From Verrucomicrobiia bacterium (GTDB lineage Bacteria > Verrucomicrobiota > Verrucomicrobiia > Limisphaerales > DASXHY01), in contig DASPIL010000046.1 of NCBI GenBank assembly GCA_035629175.1, positions 1-64,000 of the forward strand: a stretch of 64,000 nucleotides of DNA, given 5' to 3'. Numbering within the stretch: the first letter of the stretch is position 1; every line of letters starts with the position of its first letter. Position numbers and translations under genes: made by a program. The notes under the pieces are model-generated. The model did no database searches and was not told where the DNA came from. It was given only the letters and a program-made list of their open reading frames with translations. This document shows positions 41,663 to 50,143 of this stretch, piece after piece.

Positions 41663-44600
41663 CTACTGGGAATGGCGCGGTTGATGGCCCCAATGAGCCT
41701 CGACTTGCATCTTGAACAGAGATTGGGGACCTAATTTTTCGGGCGGTGCCGTCGTCAATGCTGCCTTGATCTTGCCATGGACCTCCGACGTCTGCAGTGC
41801 AGACCGCAGCAGTTGCCGTTGCAAGGAAAGGAATTCGTCGAAATCGAGCTGCCGATTGCGATTCTCGTCGGGATCAAAACCGTCAACGGAGAAGCGCTCG
41901 CCGGCGCACCTCGACAGTTCGGCGGGTGTCAGTGCTCCTGAACCATCGATGTCTGCATCACGGAACGCAGCCCGTGCAAGCGCCTGTTGCACCACATGAA
42001 TCGCGCTCTGCTCTCGTGGACCCAATGTGCGGTCGCCATCCAGATCAAAGGCGATCAGCTCCGCCGCATCCAGACGCCGGTTGGAATTTTCATCGATCCT
42101 TTCGAGCTCCAGCGCAGCGAATTCGTCATCATTCAGCGCTTCCGCCATTTCTGCGCCAGCAAGCCTGCCGTCCTTGTTGGAATCGAACCGCGTCATCAGC
42201 AGCTTGCGGCGTCGATCCTCTGCGGCCTTTGCTTCGCGTGCTTGGTCCCTCTGAATCCGGCTTTGCAGCGCATGTGCGGCTTCGATTTCGCCGGTGCGCG
42301 CGACCCAGACGCCGTTCGTGAAGTCACGCCCGGAATACCCGCCCGTCACATGACTGCCTGATTGCTCGAGTCCAAAGAAAACGTGGTTCCCCGCCCACAA
42401 CATCCAGCTCGGTGACAAACCTGAAGGATAAAACGAACGCATTCCATTCGCGCCAGTCAGCGGCGGAGAAGCGTCTCCCGATTCAAACTTCAGATGCACC
42501 GTTTGGGGAGAGGGCAGTTCGGGACTGAAGCGATGCAGCGCGGCATGGTAACCATTCCGCGCAACAATCCGTTTGCCAATGATGACGTTCTGTTTCTCAT
42601 CCTTGATGTCTTGCGCCTCAGAGTGGGCAACGAGCAGGAAAAGGTTTGATCCCTTCAAAGAGGCCGCAGTGTTTTCCAGGATGACATTGGGCAGTGACTT
42701 CCAAAATGGCGACGGCGGCGCTGCCCGAATCCGCGACGCGAAAGACGGCGGCGCGAATGACGCGTCCGCCTCGGTACGGCGATGTGACACCAGAAGCTCA
42801 GGGCTCGGGGAACTGTTCAGGAGCCTTGCCATTGCACTCTGCGCCCGGAAATCCGGGAGGCTGCCGCGAAACAGCACGCCTTCGGGAAAGATCTCCGGAT
42901 GCGCCGTGATGCAGGGAGTGGCGCCAAGGAGCTGCCAATCGGCGCCGTTCCAGCTGAACAGCCTGGTTTCCGTGGCCAGGCGAATCGCACCATTTGGCCC
43001 GGCGAAAAGTATGTTCCTATCCAATGGTTCCGAATCGAGCAGAGAAACAGGCGGCGTACGCCTGCGGCTCGCCATGATTCGCGTTCTCCGGCCCCCCTCC
43101 AGGATTTCCATCACGACATGCGCGTCCGATGCAAACAGCCGATTGTTGATGACGAACAACTGGTAATTTCCGCCGTCCGAGATGGGCAGCACATTCCACT
43201 GCTTTCGCGCAAAGTCATACTTCAGGATCTTTTTTGACTCGGACATGTACAGCTCGCCTCCAAGGCAAGCACTGCGATGATAGAAATTTCCGCGGCCTAC
43301 AACGTCAAGTTCGGGACAACTCGCCACCGTCCAGGCGCCAGTGTCTGGCTCCAGCAGCGCGACTGCTGAATGCCTCGCGTAACGCGTGCCCTTCCATTGG
43401 CCGTCGGAGCGCATGGTGTAAACCTGCGCGGTGTAGGCGAGCTCCAGCATGAGGCGGTTATCCTGCCAGCGATGCGCGGTGATCACGGCCCCGGGAATCC
43501 CATCACCTTGAAGTTCCTCGACGGGCAGCGGCAGAAATTTGCTAACCGTGACGATGTTGGATACGACTTCGAGAATATTAGTTCGCGCGGCGATCTTAGG
43601 GGCGGCTGCGATTTGCGGTGTGGCAACAGGCGCTGCATTGGACGCGGACGGACGGCTTGCCACGGGCGGCGATGTAGATGCCCCAAGAATGCCGGTTAGG
43701 TGTTGCTCCAGGAAAAGTTCCACCCATCGCGCGCCCGCATCGGCACGAGAACGCGCGCTTCGTTCCTGCATGGCTCGGGCTCGAGCCAGCAAGTTGCTTT
43801 TGTATGCGGCTACAAGTGGAACGAGTTCCGCCGCTTGCGCGCGGGTGTAATTGCGGCTGGAGAACACCTTGTTGAATTCCCGAGTCTCGAAAGGTGTCAG
43901 CGCGGCCAAATACGTCTTTTGAGCCGCGAAGGCAAAAGCCGTTTCTTTTTGCGGGATCGTGGTGGACCAATACTCGCGTTCCATCGCCCTCATCCTTCCA
44001 TTGTGGTCGGAATAATAACTCTGTTGAAGTGCCTCGCGCATGGCGGATGAAACTCCGCTGCCGATTCGTCCGGAAATCAAGTCACCTGCTCCCCAATTGA
44101 GGTAAAGAACGCCAACACTGTTCGTCACGAGCGTGTCCCGTTCCGCATAAACTGCGTCGAAAAAGTTGGTGAATGCCTGGGCCAGCGCCGCGTCGTCGTT
44201 TGGAGCATCGGCGAAGGCAAACGCCTTTGCTTCGAGCCGCAACAATCCGTTGCTCGATGCCGACAGCTCCTTAACGAAATCGTCCCACAACCGCGGCAGC
44301 CTTGTCCCGTCCTCGTTCCACGCAACGAGCCGCGGATTGTGCGGCGGTCGAAACCAAAGTGAATCATGGATAAACGAAAAGACGGGGCTCGCCATCAGTT
44401 CACGGTAAAGGTCGAGGGAATCCTCGGGCCGTTCCTGCCACAGGGCGCCGTAGGTGAGAATGCATTCAAAAATATTTGGACTGCCCGCAATTGAATGGGC
44501 CAGCTCGTCATGTGTCGCGACGCGGTCTCCGACGAAGTAACTGGCCCGCACTGATTCCGAGCTGAGAATGAGCCGCGCAACCCGCCGCGCCGTTGCGCGC

Positions 44601-45952
44601 AGCGTCGCGATCTTATCCCGATTCTGATTGAAGGCAGGGCGATGCCAATGGAACTGCTGCAGCACGTGTGAGGCAGCCTGAAGTGCTTCCACGCCCGTCG
44701 TGTACCAATCAGGTTTGGGCTGCCCCCCTGCCCTGCTCCGTCCTTCCACCCTGGCCTCGCCATCCGGCGAAATCCGCCAGAACTCCTCATAACAATTCAG
44801 CGCGCGAATGGCAGTGTCGCAATCCGAAGGATCTGGATGCTCGCTGACCTGCATGCGACGGATCCTGCTTCGATCGCGGCCATACGAGCGCGTGTCTGGC
44901 GCTGAGACGATCGGCAAACCACTCGTGTACGCGCGCACTCGGACGAGCGCGGTGCGAAGGTCCCTCTTCCCCAGCGCCCATGCCGATTCCGCTGCAGCTT
45001 GCGCGTCTGAAAATAGTTCCCACTTCAGTGCCCACTCGGCTTCTTCCACAAAGCGAGCCGCTTCTTCAGCGGGCGACCACGCGGGCATCGATGACAGGCT
45101 GAGCTTCCCAACAATTTGTTCAGCCAGCCCGTTCACCACCGCTGCAAAATTCGTCCGAGGTGCCGCAACTGAAAGCGACATCGGCAGACCACCGCGTGGC
45201 GGAATCAGCCGCGCGTCGAGCGTCAGCGTTTCGTTCTGATACGTTTCCCGGTCGATCGCGCCATCCACAAGATACGCGCCGCTCCAAAAGGAATCCGAAT
45301 TCAATCGCAACTCCTTCTCCTCGTTCAGCAACTCCAGCCGCTCACGCTCAAGAACGAAAAGCCTCGGTTCGGTCGCCAACCTCTGAATCAAAAGCGCTTT
45401 CAATTGGCTTTCTGCAACAATGCCGGCCGGTGACTGTACCGCGGAACGCAAATTGAGAATCGAAATAGGAATGGCCTGCTCCTTCAAGACCATCAGCTTG
45501 GGCAGCAAGGGGCGCAGCCGTTGCGGGAACGTGGCTGCCCATGCGGCGGAACTTTCGCCTTCCAGCGGCAGTGTCTGCGCGCTCAGAATCACTCCAGGCC
45601 CGACTGCGATCAGCCGCACCGTGACCGAAGCGGCCTCGCCCGCTTCCCGACGTGTAAGGAGCAGCAGGCCATCCGCGCCAAGCAGCTGGCCAAGCTTGAG
45701 GACATCAGGACTGGCGGCGGAAAGCGCCTGTTCCCGGTACACCTTTTCTATTTCCGCACGTTCGAGCAGTGCAACACCGCTCAATTGCGAGAATCCCGCC
45801 GTCAATAAGTCTGTGAGAGGAGCGAGCGAGGGCTGTTCGGGAACGATCGCGAGCCTTGGCACGGGGGTGTCGGCTCCCAGGCACAAAGCGAGGGAACAGA
45901 AGAGAAAAACGATCGCAGCGCTGAGCCGCGCCGGACTTTGCGAGAGCAGCAT
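41663..45952 (-). CDS. Very large exported protein: CsgG/FlgO-like N-terminus and five C-terminal EF-hands
   Basis: The protein has about 1429 residues. A signal peptide (ARLSAAIVFLFCSLALCLGA) is followed by a CsgG/TolB-like domain (PRLAIVPEQPSLAPLTDLLT, SGVALLERAEIEKVYREQ, LLGADGLLLL), with a second related stretch further on (LLIQRLATEPRLFVLERERL). The middle is a long helical and beta-propeller-like region without recognised motifs. Residues ~1255-1375 hold five EF-hand-like loops, including DSNKDGRLAGAE, DLDGDRTLGPRE and DIDGSGALTPAE, predicting calcium binding outside the cytoplasm. The start is uncertain: 45952 gives the cleanest signal peptide, while ATGs at 45970 and 46000 are alternatives. 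Role unknown. Confidence 0.8.
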   Translation of the reverse strand: MLLSQSPARLSAAIVFLFCSLALCLGADTPVPRLAIVPEQPSLAPLTDLLTAGFSQLSGVALLERAEIEKVYREQALSAASPDVLKLGQLLGADGLLLLTRREAGEAASVTVRLIAVGPGVILSAQTLPLEGESSAAWAATFPQRLRPLLPKLMVLKEQAIPISILNLRSAVQSPAGIVAESQLKALLIQRLATEPRLFVLERERLELLNEEKELRLNSDSFWSGAYLVDGAIDRETYQNETLTLDARLIPPRGGLPMSLSVAAPRTNFAAVVNGLAEQIVGKLSLSSMPAWSPAEEAARFVEEAEWALKWELFSDAQAAAESAWALGKRDLRTALVRVRAYTSGLPIVSAPDTRSYGRDRSRIRRMQVSEHPDPSDCDTAIRALNCYEEFWRISPDGEARVEGRSRAGGQPKPDWYTTGVEALQAASHVLQQFHWHRPAFNQNRDKIATLRATARRVARLILSSESVRASYFVGDRVATHDELAHSIAGSPNIFECILTYGALWQERPEDSLDLYRELMASPVFSFIHDSLWFRPPHNPRLVAWNEDGTRLPRLWDDFVKELSASSNGLLRLEAKAFAFADAPNDDAALAQAFTNFFDAVYAERDTLVTNSVGVLYLNWGAGDLISGRIGSGVSSAMREALQQSYYSDHNGRMRAMEREYWSTTIPQKETAFAFAAQKTYLAALTPFETREFNKVFSSRNYTRAQAAELVPLVAAYKSNLLARARAMQERSARSRADAGARWVELFLEQHLTGILGASTSPPVASRPSASNAAPVATPQIAAAPKIAARTNILEVVSNIVTVSKFLPLPVEELQGDGIPGAVITAHRWQDNRLMLELAYTAQVYTMRSDGQWKGTRYARHSAVALLEPDTGAWTVASCPELDVVGRGNFYHRSACLGGELYMSESKKILKYDFARKQWNVLPISDGGNYQLFVINNRLFASDAHVVMEILEGGRRTRIMASRRRTPPVSLLDSEPLDRNILFAGPNGAIRLATETRLFSWNGADWQLLGATPCITAHPEIFPEGVLFRGSLPDFRAQSAMARLLNSSPSPELLVSHRRTEADASFAPPSFASRIRAAPPSPFWKSLPNVILENTAASLKGSNLFLLVAHSEAQDIKDEKQNVIIGKRIVARNGYHAALHRFSPELPSPQTVHLKFESGDASPPLTGANGMRSFYPSGLSPSWMLWAGNHVFFGLEQSGSHVTGGYSGRDFTNGVWVARTGEIEAAHALQSRIQRDQAREAKAAEDRRRKLLMTRFDSNKDGRLAGAEMAEALNDDEFAALELERIDENSNRRLDAAELIAFDLDGDRTLGPREQSAIHVVQQALARAAFRDADIDGSGALTPAELSRCAGERFSVDGFDPDENRNRQLDFDEFLSLQRQLLRSALQTSEVHGKIKAALTTAPPEKLGPQSLFKMQVEAHWGHQPRHSQ

Positions 45953-46174
45953 GAAATGTGAGGACCACATCCGACCCGGCGAAGAATCTTCACCCGCCAT
46001 ACCCTTATAATTCTTCGTCCAGCACCGCCATGGCTTTGTCTCCTGCCGCGCAATCATTCTATCCTGCAGGAACCGGTTTTCGTCTTCAGACGTGCCTCCG
46101 CATCGGATGGAACCTAACGAAGCCGTGATTTGACCGTCAAGCGGCTTCACCTTCACGGCTCGCGTCTTCCGCTG

Positions 46175-46915
46175 TTAAGCCGTTTCCAGCGACATGCTTT
46201 CGTATTTCGGTCGCACCGGGGCAGCTGGCTTTTCCCGGGCGAAGGCAAGATAGAGGAACGCAAAGATTCCTGTGACGGGCAGGATGAGGAGAATCGAAAT
46301 CAGGATGCTCAATCCTCGCGCTTTCACCACCTTGAACGCCCACACGAGCGGAACAATGGGAAACCAAAGCAGAAGAAACCACCAGCCCGACATCTCTGCA
46401 GCGCGCAGCAATGGAATCCATTGCAAACCTGGAATCCACACGAGCCCGCCCGGCACCTTCTTCGCCTTCAACACAATGAGGCGGCAAAGCAATGAAAAGA
46501 ACAGGTGCATCGCGACACCCGCGGCGGCGAGCGCCACAAAGAAAGGGCGTGTCGGCTGGAAATCCCGCAATTCGGGCGGCAGTTGCTCGCGAACACTGTC
46601 CTGAATGGGTTTCAATCTTTCCTCGACCTGAGGGAGGACATCCCGAGCGAGCACAACAGGCAGGATCACCTTTTTGTATTTTCGCGGCGGCGCCGAGTAG
46701 CCAAGCACCCGCTTCGCATCGTCGGAAAGATCGTCCACCCGAATGTTTCCCATGCCGCCCGCGTGGTGAATGAAAATGTAATCCTTGCTCTTGGTGGTCA
46801 CGGTCACGTTGCTGTACGTGGCGGTGGTCGTCATCAAAACGGGGATGACTTGATCGGCAGCGCGAACGTTCACGACAGCCGCCAGCAGCAGGATCGAATT
46901 CAGGATGCGGTTCAT
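46175..46915 (-). CDS. Membrane protein resembling the DUF5684 family
   Basis: The protein has about 246 residues. A signal-like N-terminus (MNRILNSILLLAAVVNVRAA) is followed by a ~100-residue extracytoplasmic part (YIFIHHAGGMGNIRVDDLSD resembles SHD1-like strand motifs). Then come about four membrane segments: FFVALAAAGVAMHLFFSLLC, VWIPGLQWIPLL, SGWWFLLLWFPIVPLVWAFK and LSILISILLILPVTGIFAFL. The GLVWIP...GWWFLLLWFPIVPLV pattern is DUF5684-like. An upstream in-frame ATG at 46984 would add 23 residues. A second open frame on the same strand (46137-47087) is rejected. Function unknown. Confidence 0.75.
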   Translation of the reverse strand: MNRILNSILLLAAVVNVRAADQVIPVLMTTTATYSNVTVTTKSKDYIFIHHAGGMGNIRVDDLSDDAKRVLGYSAPPRKYKKVILPVVLARDVLPQVEERLKPIQDSVREQLPPELRDFQPTRPFFVALAAAGVAMHLFFSLLCRLIVLKAKKVPGGLVWIPGLQWIPLLRAAEMSGWWFLLLWFPIVPLVWAFKVVKARGLSILISILLILPVTGIFAFLYLAFAREKPAAPVRPKYESMSLETA

Positions 46916-47152
46916 CCACGAAGGAAATCCGCGCATTCCCACGACGCTGTCCATTGTCTGTCCCGCTCTGTTCAAATTCTTCATAACGAGTCGAATTGAA
47001 CAACGAAGGCACGAACCGTACCAGCCTGCGCCTCCGGGGTGAGCGCTTAAGGAGGGTAGGAATCACCCCGATGGGGTTGTCAGACAAACACTGAATCCAA
47101 ATAGCGCGGCAGGCTGAGTGACAGCAACCTGCACAGAATCCAATGTGACGGC

Positions 47153-47422
47153 GTGAGAGCGAAAGCCAATAAACACAAAGCGGTATTGCCGATCGGACGC
47201 ACAGCTCGCCTGGCGTGTGAAATTGAAGCCCTGCGGGCGGATTGCTGCAAAGCAGCCTGTCTCCTCGCCCAAGGTGAGACCCAGGACGAGTCTGAACTCG
47301 AAGAATGCGCCCGATTGGACGACGCGCTGGCGGAAGCCCACGCCCTTCTCAAATCCACCCTGACCCAGGTCATCATGTCCCGCCTCAAGCGACGGAGCCG
47401 GGCTGGGACGTCGGAAGTCTGA
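47153..47422 (+). CDS. Possible small helical protein (uncertain)
   Basis: An 89-codon frame with a GTG start reads a basic N-terminus, then a largely alpha-helical, Cys-containing stretch (LACEIEALRADCCKAACLLA, LDDALAEAHALLKSTLTQVI) and a basic tail. Composition is protein-like, but there is no recognisable family, no clear ribosome site and no conserved neighbour. It ends one base before the stop of the convergent DUF2959 gene. It could equally be a chance open frame. Confidence 0.3.
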   Translation: MRAKANKHKAVLPIGRTARLACEIEALRADCCKAACLLAQGETQDESELEECARLDDALAEAHALLKSTLTQVIMSRLKRRSRAGTSEV

Positions 47423-48136
47423 TTAACGGACAGCGTTGGCTTGTTCGACGGCGGCGGGTCTCTCCCGTCCCGTGGCGGCAAGGGGTGCCGAAGGCTGGAT
47501 TACAGATGACAACTTTATCCCGGATTCAGTCATGTCCGACGCGAGTTGTTGCAGCGCTCCCTGAACTTTCTGTGTATTTGTCTCGGCGTTGCGGACGACG
47601 TCCCGCGCCGCCGCCAGCCCCTCAGCGTTAAGATCAGTCCCCAGGCTGCGCTGAATGTCGCTGAAATAGCTCATAAATGGCCTGACTACGGCCTGGGTTT
47701 CTTCGTAACGATTGCACACAAACGCCACCTGATTGCTCACGGCCTGTTTGCGCGCCTCGCTCGTGCTGCGAATCACTTCGTAATTCATCGCGGCCAATTG
47801 TGCATCCCAGGCGGCAAAATATTCCGCGCTCGTTTCCTTCAATTGCGCCATTGCGACATCGCTGCGCTCCACCGCGGCGAGGAGCCTGTCGAGAGAAGCG
47901 CTGTAAGCTTTGAAGGGCGGCTTGAGATCACTGGCCGGACTGTTCACAAGAGTCGACAAAGCCACGATCGTTTCATCGAGAGCCTGGTTTTGGGCCTCCA
48001 CCGTGCGGCTCGCGCGTTGCAGGCTGTCGGCTGTCTTGTCGCCGGTCCGATAACCAACACTGCTGCATCCGGTCACGCCAGCCAGAAGCAATCCGGCCAG
48101 GAGCCACGTCGAAGATTGAGCGCTTGAAGTTTTCAT
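47423..48136 (-). CDS. DUF2959 family lipoprotein
   Basis: The protein has 237 residues. The signal peptide ends in the lipobox GVTGC (Cys24), followed by SSVGYRTGDKTADSLQRASR. It is then almost entirely helical, with a long coiled-coil-like pattern (LQRASRTVEAQNQALDETIV, LLAAVERSDVAMAQLKETSA), typical of the DUF2959 family of envelope lipoproteins. The ATG at 48136 has GGGAACACGAG just upstream; the longer frame above it is spurious. Function is unknown; a periplasmic structural or stress role is plausible. Confidence 0.88.
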   Translation of the reverse strand: MKTSSAQSSTWLLAGLLLAGVTGCSSVGYRTGDKTADSLQRASRTVEAQNQALDETIVALSTLVNSPASDLKPPFKAYSASLDRLLAAVERSDVAMAQLKETSAEYFAAWDAQLAAMNYEVIRSTSEARKQAVSNQVAFVCNRYEETQAVVRPFMSYFSDIQRSLGTDLNAEGLAAARDVVRNAETNTQKVQGALQQLASDMTESGIKLSSVIQPSAPLAATGRERPAAVEQANAVR

Positions 48137-48252
48137 CTCGTGTTCCCCGTTTAAAGCAGGTTTCCAATGTCCAATACATGGGGTGGATTGCCGGGGAATC
48201 GGCCCATCCGTAGATTTAGGGAAGTAGGCGCGGTCCTTGCTTATTGAGTGGC

Positions 48253-48429
48253 ATGAAAGCATTCGCCGCAAGTTCCTCCCCCGGGGCGCACGTTCGGAAT
48301 TTCTATACCGAGAACCTCGCGCCAGTGAATCATCATGAAGAAACACAGTTTCGCGGATGGGATGCCGCGCTCCTCGTTGTCTTGTTTCTGGAAGTCGCGA
48401 TCCTGATGCGTCTTGTTTTGGCCACATGA
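48253..48429 (+). CDS. Small single-pass membrane protein (58 aa)
   Basis: The 58-residue peptide has a hydrophilic N-terminal half (SSSPGAHVRNFYTENLAPVN) and one C-terminal hydrophobic helix (AALLVVLFLEVAILMRLVLA), a tail-anchored topology. GAGTGG about five bases before the ATG may serve as a ribosome-binding site. Its stop overlaps the start of the next small gene (ATGA at 48426), so the two are probably translated together. No family recognised. Confidence 0.55.
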   Translation: MKAFAASSSPGAHVRNFYTENLAPVNHHEETQFRGWDAALLVVLFLEVAILMRLVLAT

Positions 48430-48596
48430 ATGCCACCCACAGCGCCTGCGAAACAACGGGCGGCGTCAGCGAGGTGGACAGATTGCGCGAGCGCCTGGAG
48501 ACAGCGAGCTTTGAGGCGCGCTTCTATCGCGGTCTCTGTTGGGCTCTGCTGGCAATGGGCGCCATCGGCACTCTCGCCCACTTATTGAACCGCTGA
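48426..48596 (+). CDS. Small single-pass membrane protein (56 aa)
   Basis: The 56-residue peptide has a charged helix (VSEVDRLRERLETASFEARF) followed by one hydrophobic segment (GLCWALLAMGAIGTLAHLLN) at the C-terminus. It starts in an ATGA overlap with the upstream small gene and has no Shine-Dalgarno of its own, pointing to translational coupling. The pair may form a small membrane complex. No family recognised. Confidence 0.5.
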   Translation: MNATHSACETTGGVSEVDRLRERLETASFEARFYRGLCWALLAMGAIGTLAHLLNR

Positions 48597-48690
48597 TCCG
48601 CGACGCGACCGCAGCCGCCTCAGCCGCGCAACAATCCGCCTTCGGGACAAGGTGTCGTTCACTCCCTTCTGTTGCCCCCTTTCGAGAAAC

Positions 48691-48715
48691 AAAAAAGCCG
48701 CCCGCAAAGGACGGC
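48691..48715 (-). terminator. Rho-independent terminator of the peroxiredoxin gene
   Basis: On the minus strand GCCGTCC-TTTG(C)-GGGCGGC (one G-U pair) is followed by TTTTTTG. It starts 32 bases after the stop of the peroxiredoxin gene. Confidence 0.8.
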
Positions 48716-48746
48716 CTGAAAACCGGGAAAAGTCTTCGCCGAAAGC

Positions 48747-49226
48747 TTACTTGAGCTTGCCGAGCGTTTCTTGAATCGCCTGAAAATTGGGCAGGTCCTT
48801 GGGCGTTGGTGTCTGTTCGCTGTATTGCACCACGCCGTCCTTGTCGATCACGAACGCCGCGCGCGCCGCGGTCGAACCAAATCCGAGCAGGTCGTCCAGC
48901 AGAACTCCGTAGGCTTTCGCGGTGGTCTTGTTCAAGTCGCTCGCCAGCGTGATACCGATCTTTTCCTTCTGCGCCCAGGCTTCCTGCGCGAACGGGCTGT
49001 CGACGCTGATTGCAATCACATCCGCATTGAGGCCGGAATAGGAGTTCAAGCCCGCGGTGATATCGCACATCTCTTTGGTGCAGACGCTGGTGAACGCGAG
49101 CGGGAAGAAGAGAACCACCGTGTTTTTCTTGCCCGCGTTGTTGCTGAGTTTCACGTCTACCACGCCGGTGGATTGTTTCGATTTAAGACTGAAATCCGGC
49201 GCCTTTGAGCCAACAGAGATTGCCAT
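48747..49226 (-). CDS. Peroxiredoxin (AhpC/TSA family)
   Basis: The 159-residue thiol peroxidase reduces H2O2 and organic peroxides. The peroxidatic cysteine C49 sits in the canonical PxxxTxxC motif (PLAFTSVC), with C54 as a possible resolving cysteine (1-Cys or atypical 2-Cys behaviour). Other marks are KAPDFSLKSKQ at the N-terminus and IAISVDSPFAQEAWAQK. A strong intrinsic terminator follows. It stands alone, so regulation is probably from its own promoter. Confidence 0.94.
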   Translation of the reverse strand: MAISVGSKAPDFSLKSKQSTGVVDVKLSNNAGKKNTVVLFFPLAFTSVCTKEMCDITAGLNSYSGLNADVIAISVDSPFAQEAWAQKEKIGITLASDLNKTTAKAYGVLLDDLLGFGSTAARAAFVIDKDGVVQYSEQTPTPKDLPNFQAIQETLGKLK

Positions 49227-49319
49227 AGTAATTGAGCGTTGTTGTTTTTGATTCGTTTCAGGGACGGGCGAATCATAACGCCCGCGGCGAGAGTGTCAAA
49301 TGCCTGCGGAATCTCCCGC

Positions 49320-50045
49320 TCACCTTCTGCCGTCATACCAGGTATGGCACGCTTCCCGGTTTGTGAGCGTTTTGCCTCCCGCCAGCAACGTTCGCAACAT
49401 GAACCGCGCATGCTCTGCCGGCGTGTAAAGGTGGATCTTGCGGGCCGAGGTTTTCAATGGGTGCCGATGCAGAATCACGATCTTCTTGCGCCGGCGCCGT
49501 GCGAGTTTCTTCAAGCGCTTGCTCAGGTCGATTTCCTCAGCCGCAAAAAGCTCGGTGCTGAAACCGCCCACTTCTCGAAACGCGGCGTGCTCGCAAAAAA
49601 TGAACGAGCCGGCGGCCCATCGGAACATCCGGCTGACGGTATTCCACATTCCAGCGAACCAGGACGCCCGCGGATGATTCCCCATCAGGGCGACAACCGA
49701 ACCGCCCGCAAGGCATTTGCCCGACTCGATTTGTTGCGCGACATCCTCGAACAGCTCCGCGCTGGGATGCGAATCGGCATCAATGAAAATCAGCCAGTCA
49801 CCCTTTGCAGCCGCAGCGCTTCGATTGCGGGCGCGCGCGATTTGGTTGATGGGTTCGAAAACAACCTGGGCGCCAGCAGCCTCAGCGATCTCCGCAGTGC
49901 GGTCGCTTGAATTGTTGTTGCAAACAATCAGTTCCGTCTGCCACGCGCGCCCCGCGAACGGCCCCTGTGCCGCCTGAATCTGCCGCAATGTCTCGCCAAT
50001 CAAACGTTCCTCGTTGTAGGCAGGGACAATGATTGAGATGAGCAT
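49320..50045 (-). CDS. Glycosyltransferase family 2
   Basis: The 241-residue GT-A enzyme has the N-terminal ISIIVPAYNEERLIGETL, NNNSSDRTAEIAEAAGA, the DXD-type IFIDADSHPS, and the acceptor region RWAAGSFIFCEHAAFREVGG. ED-like EEIDLSKRLKKLARR follows. It transfers a sugar from a nucleotide donor, probably to a lipid or glycan of the envelope, but the specificity is not readable. The start at 50045 (MLISIIVPAYNEE) is family-typical; the 29 codons above it are not. Confidence 0.92.
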   Translation of the reverse strand: MLISIIVPAYNEERLIGETLRQIQAAQGPFAGRAWQTELIVCNNNSSDRTAEIAEAAGAQVVFEPINQIARARNRSAAAAKGDWLIFIDADSHPSAELFEDVAQQIESGKCLAGGSVVALMGNHPRASWFAGMWNTVSRMFRWAAGSFIFCEHAAFREVGGFSTELFAAEEIDLSKRLKKLARRRRKKIVILHRHPLKTSARKIHLYTPAEHARFMLRTLLAGGKTLTNREACHTWYDGRR

Positions 50046-50143
50046 GCGCCTTAACTGATCTGCGATGGCATGAAAGTCAAGCTGTCCTCCTCCGCAGATC
50101 GGCGGCTTGTCTTCATGCGCCCACTGCCGCACAGTCAGCCTTC

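Noticed and set aside
46137-47087. 316-codon frame on the same strand as the DUF5684-like gene
   Set aside because: Its composition (Arg/Gly/Ser-rich, no hydrophobic helices) is that of a shifted frame; the other frame shows a signal peptide and membrane helices.
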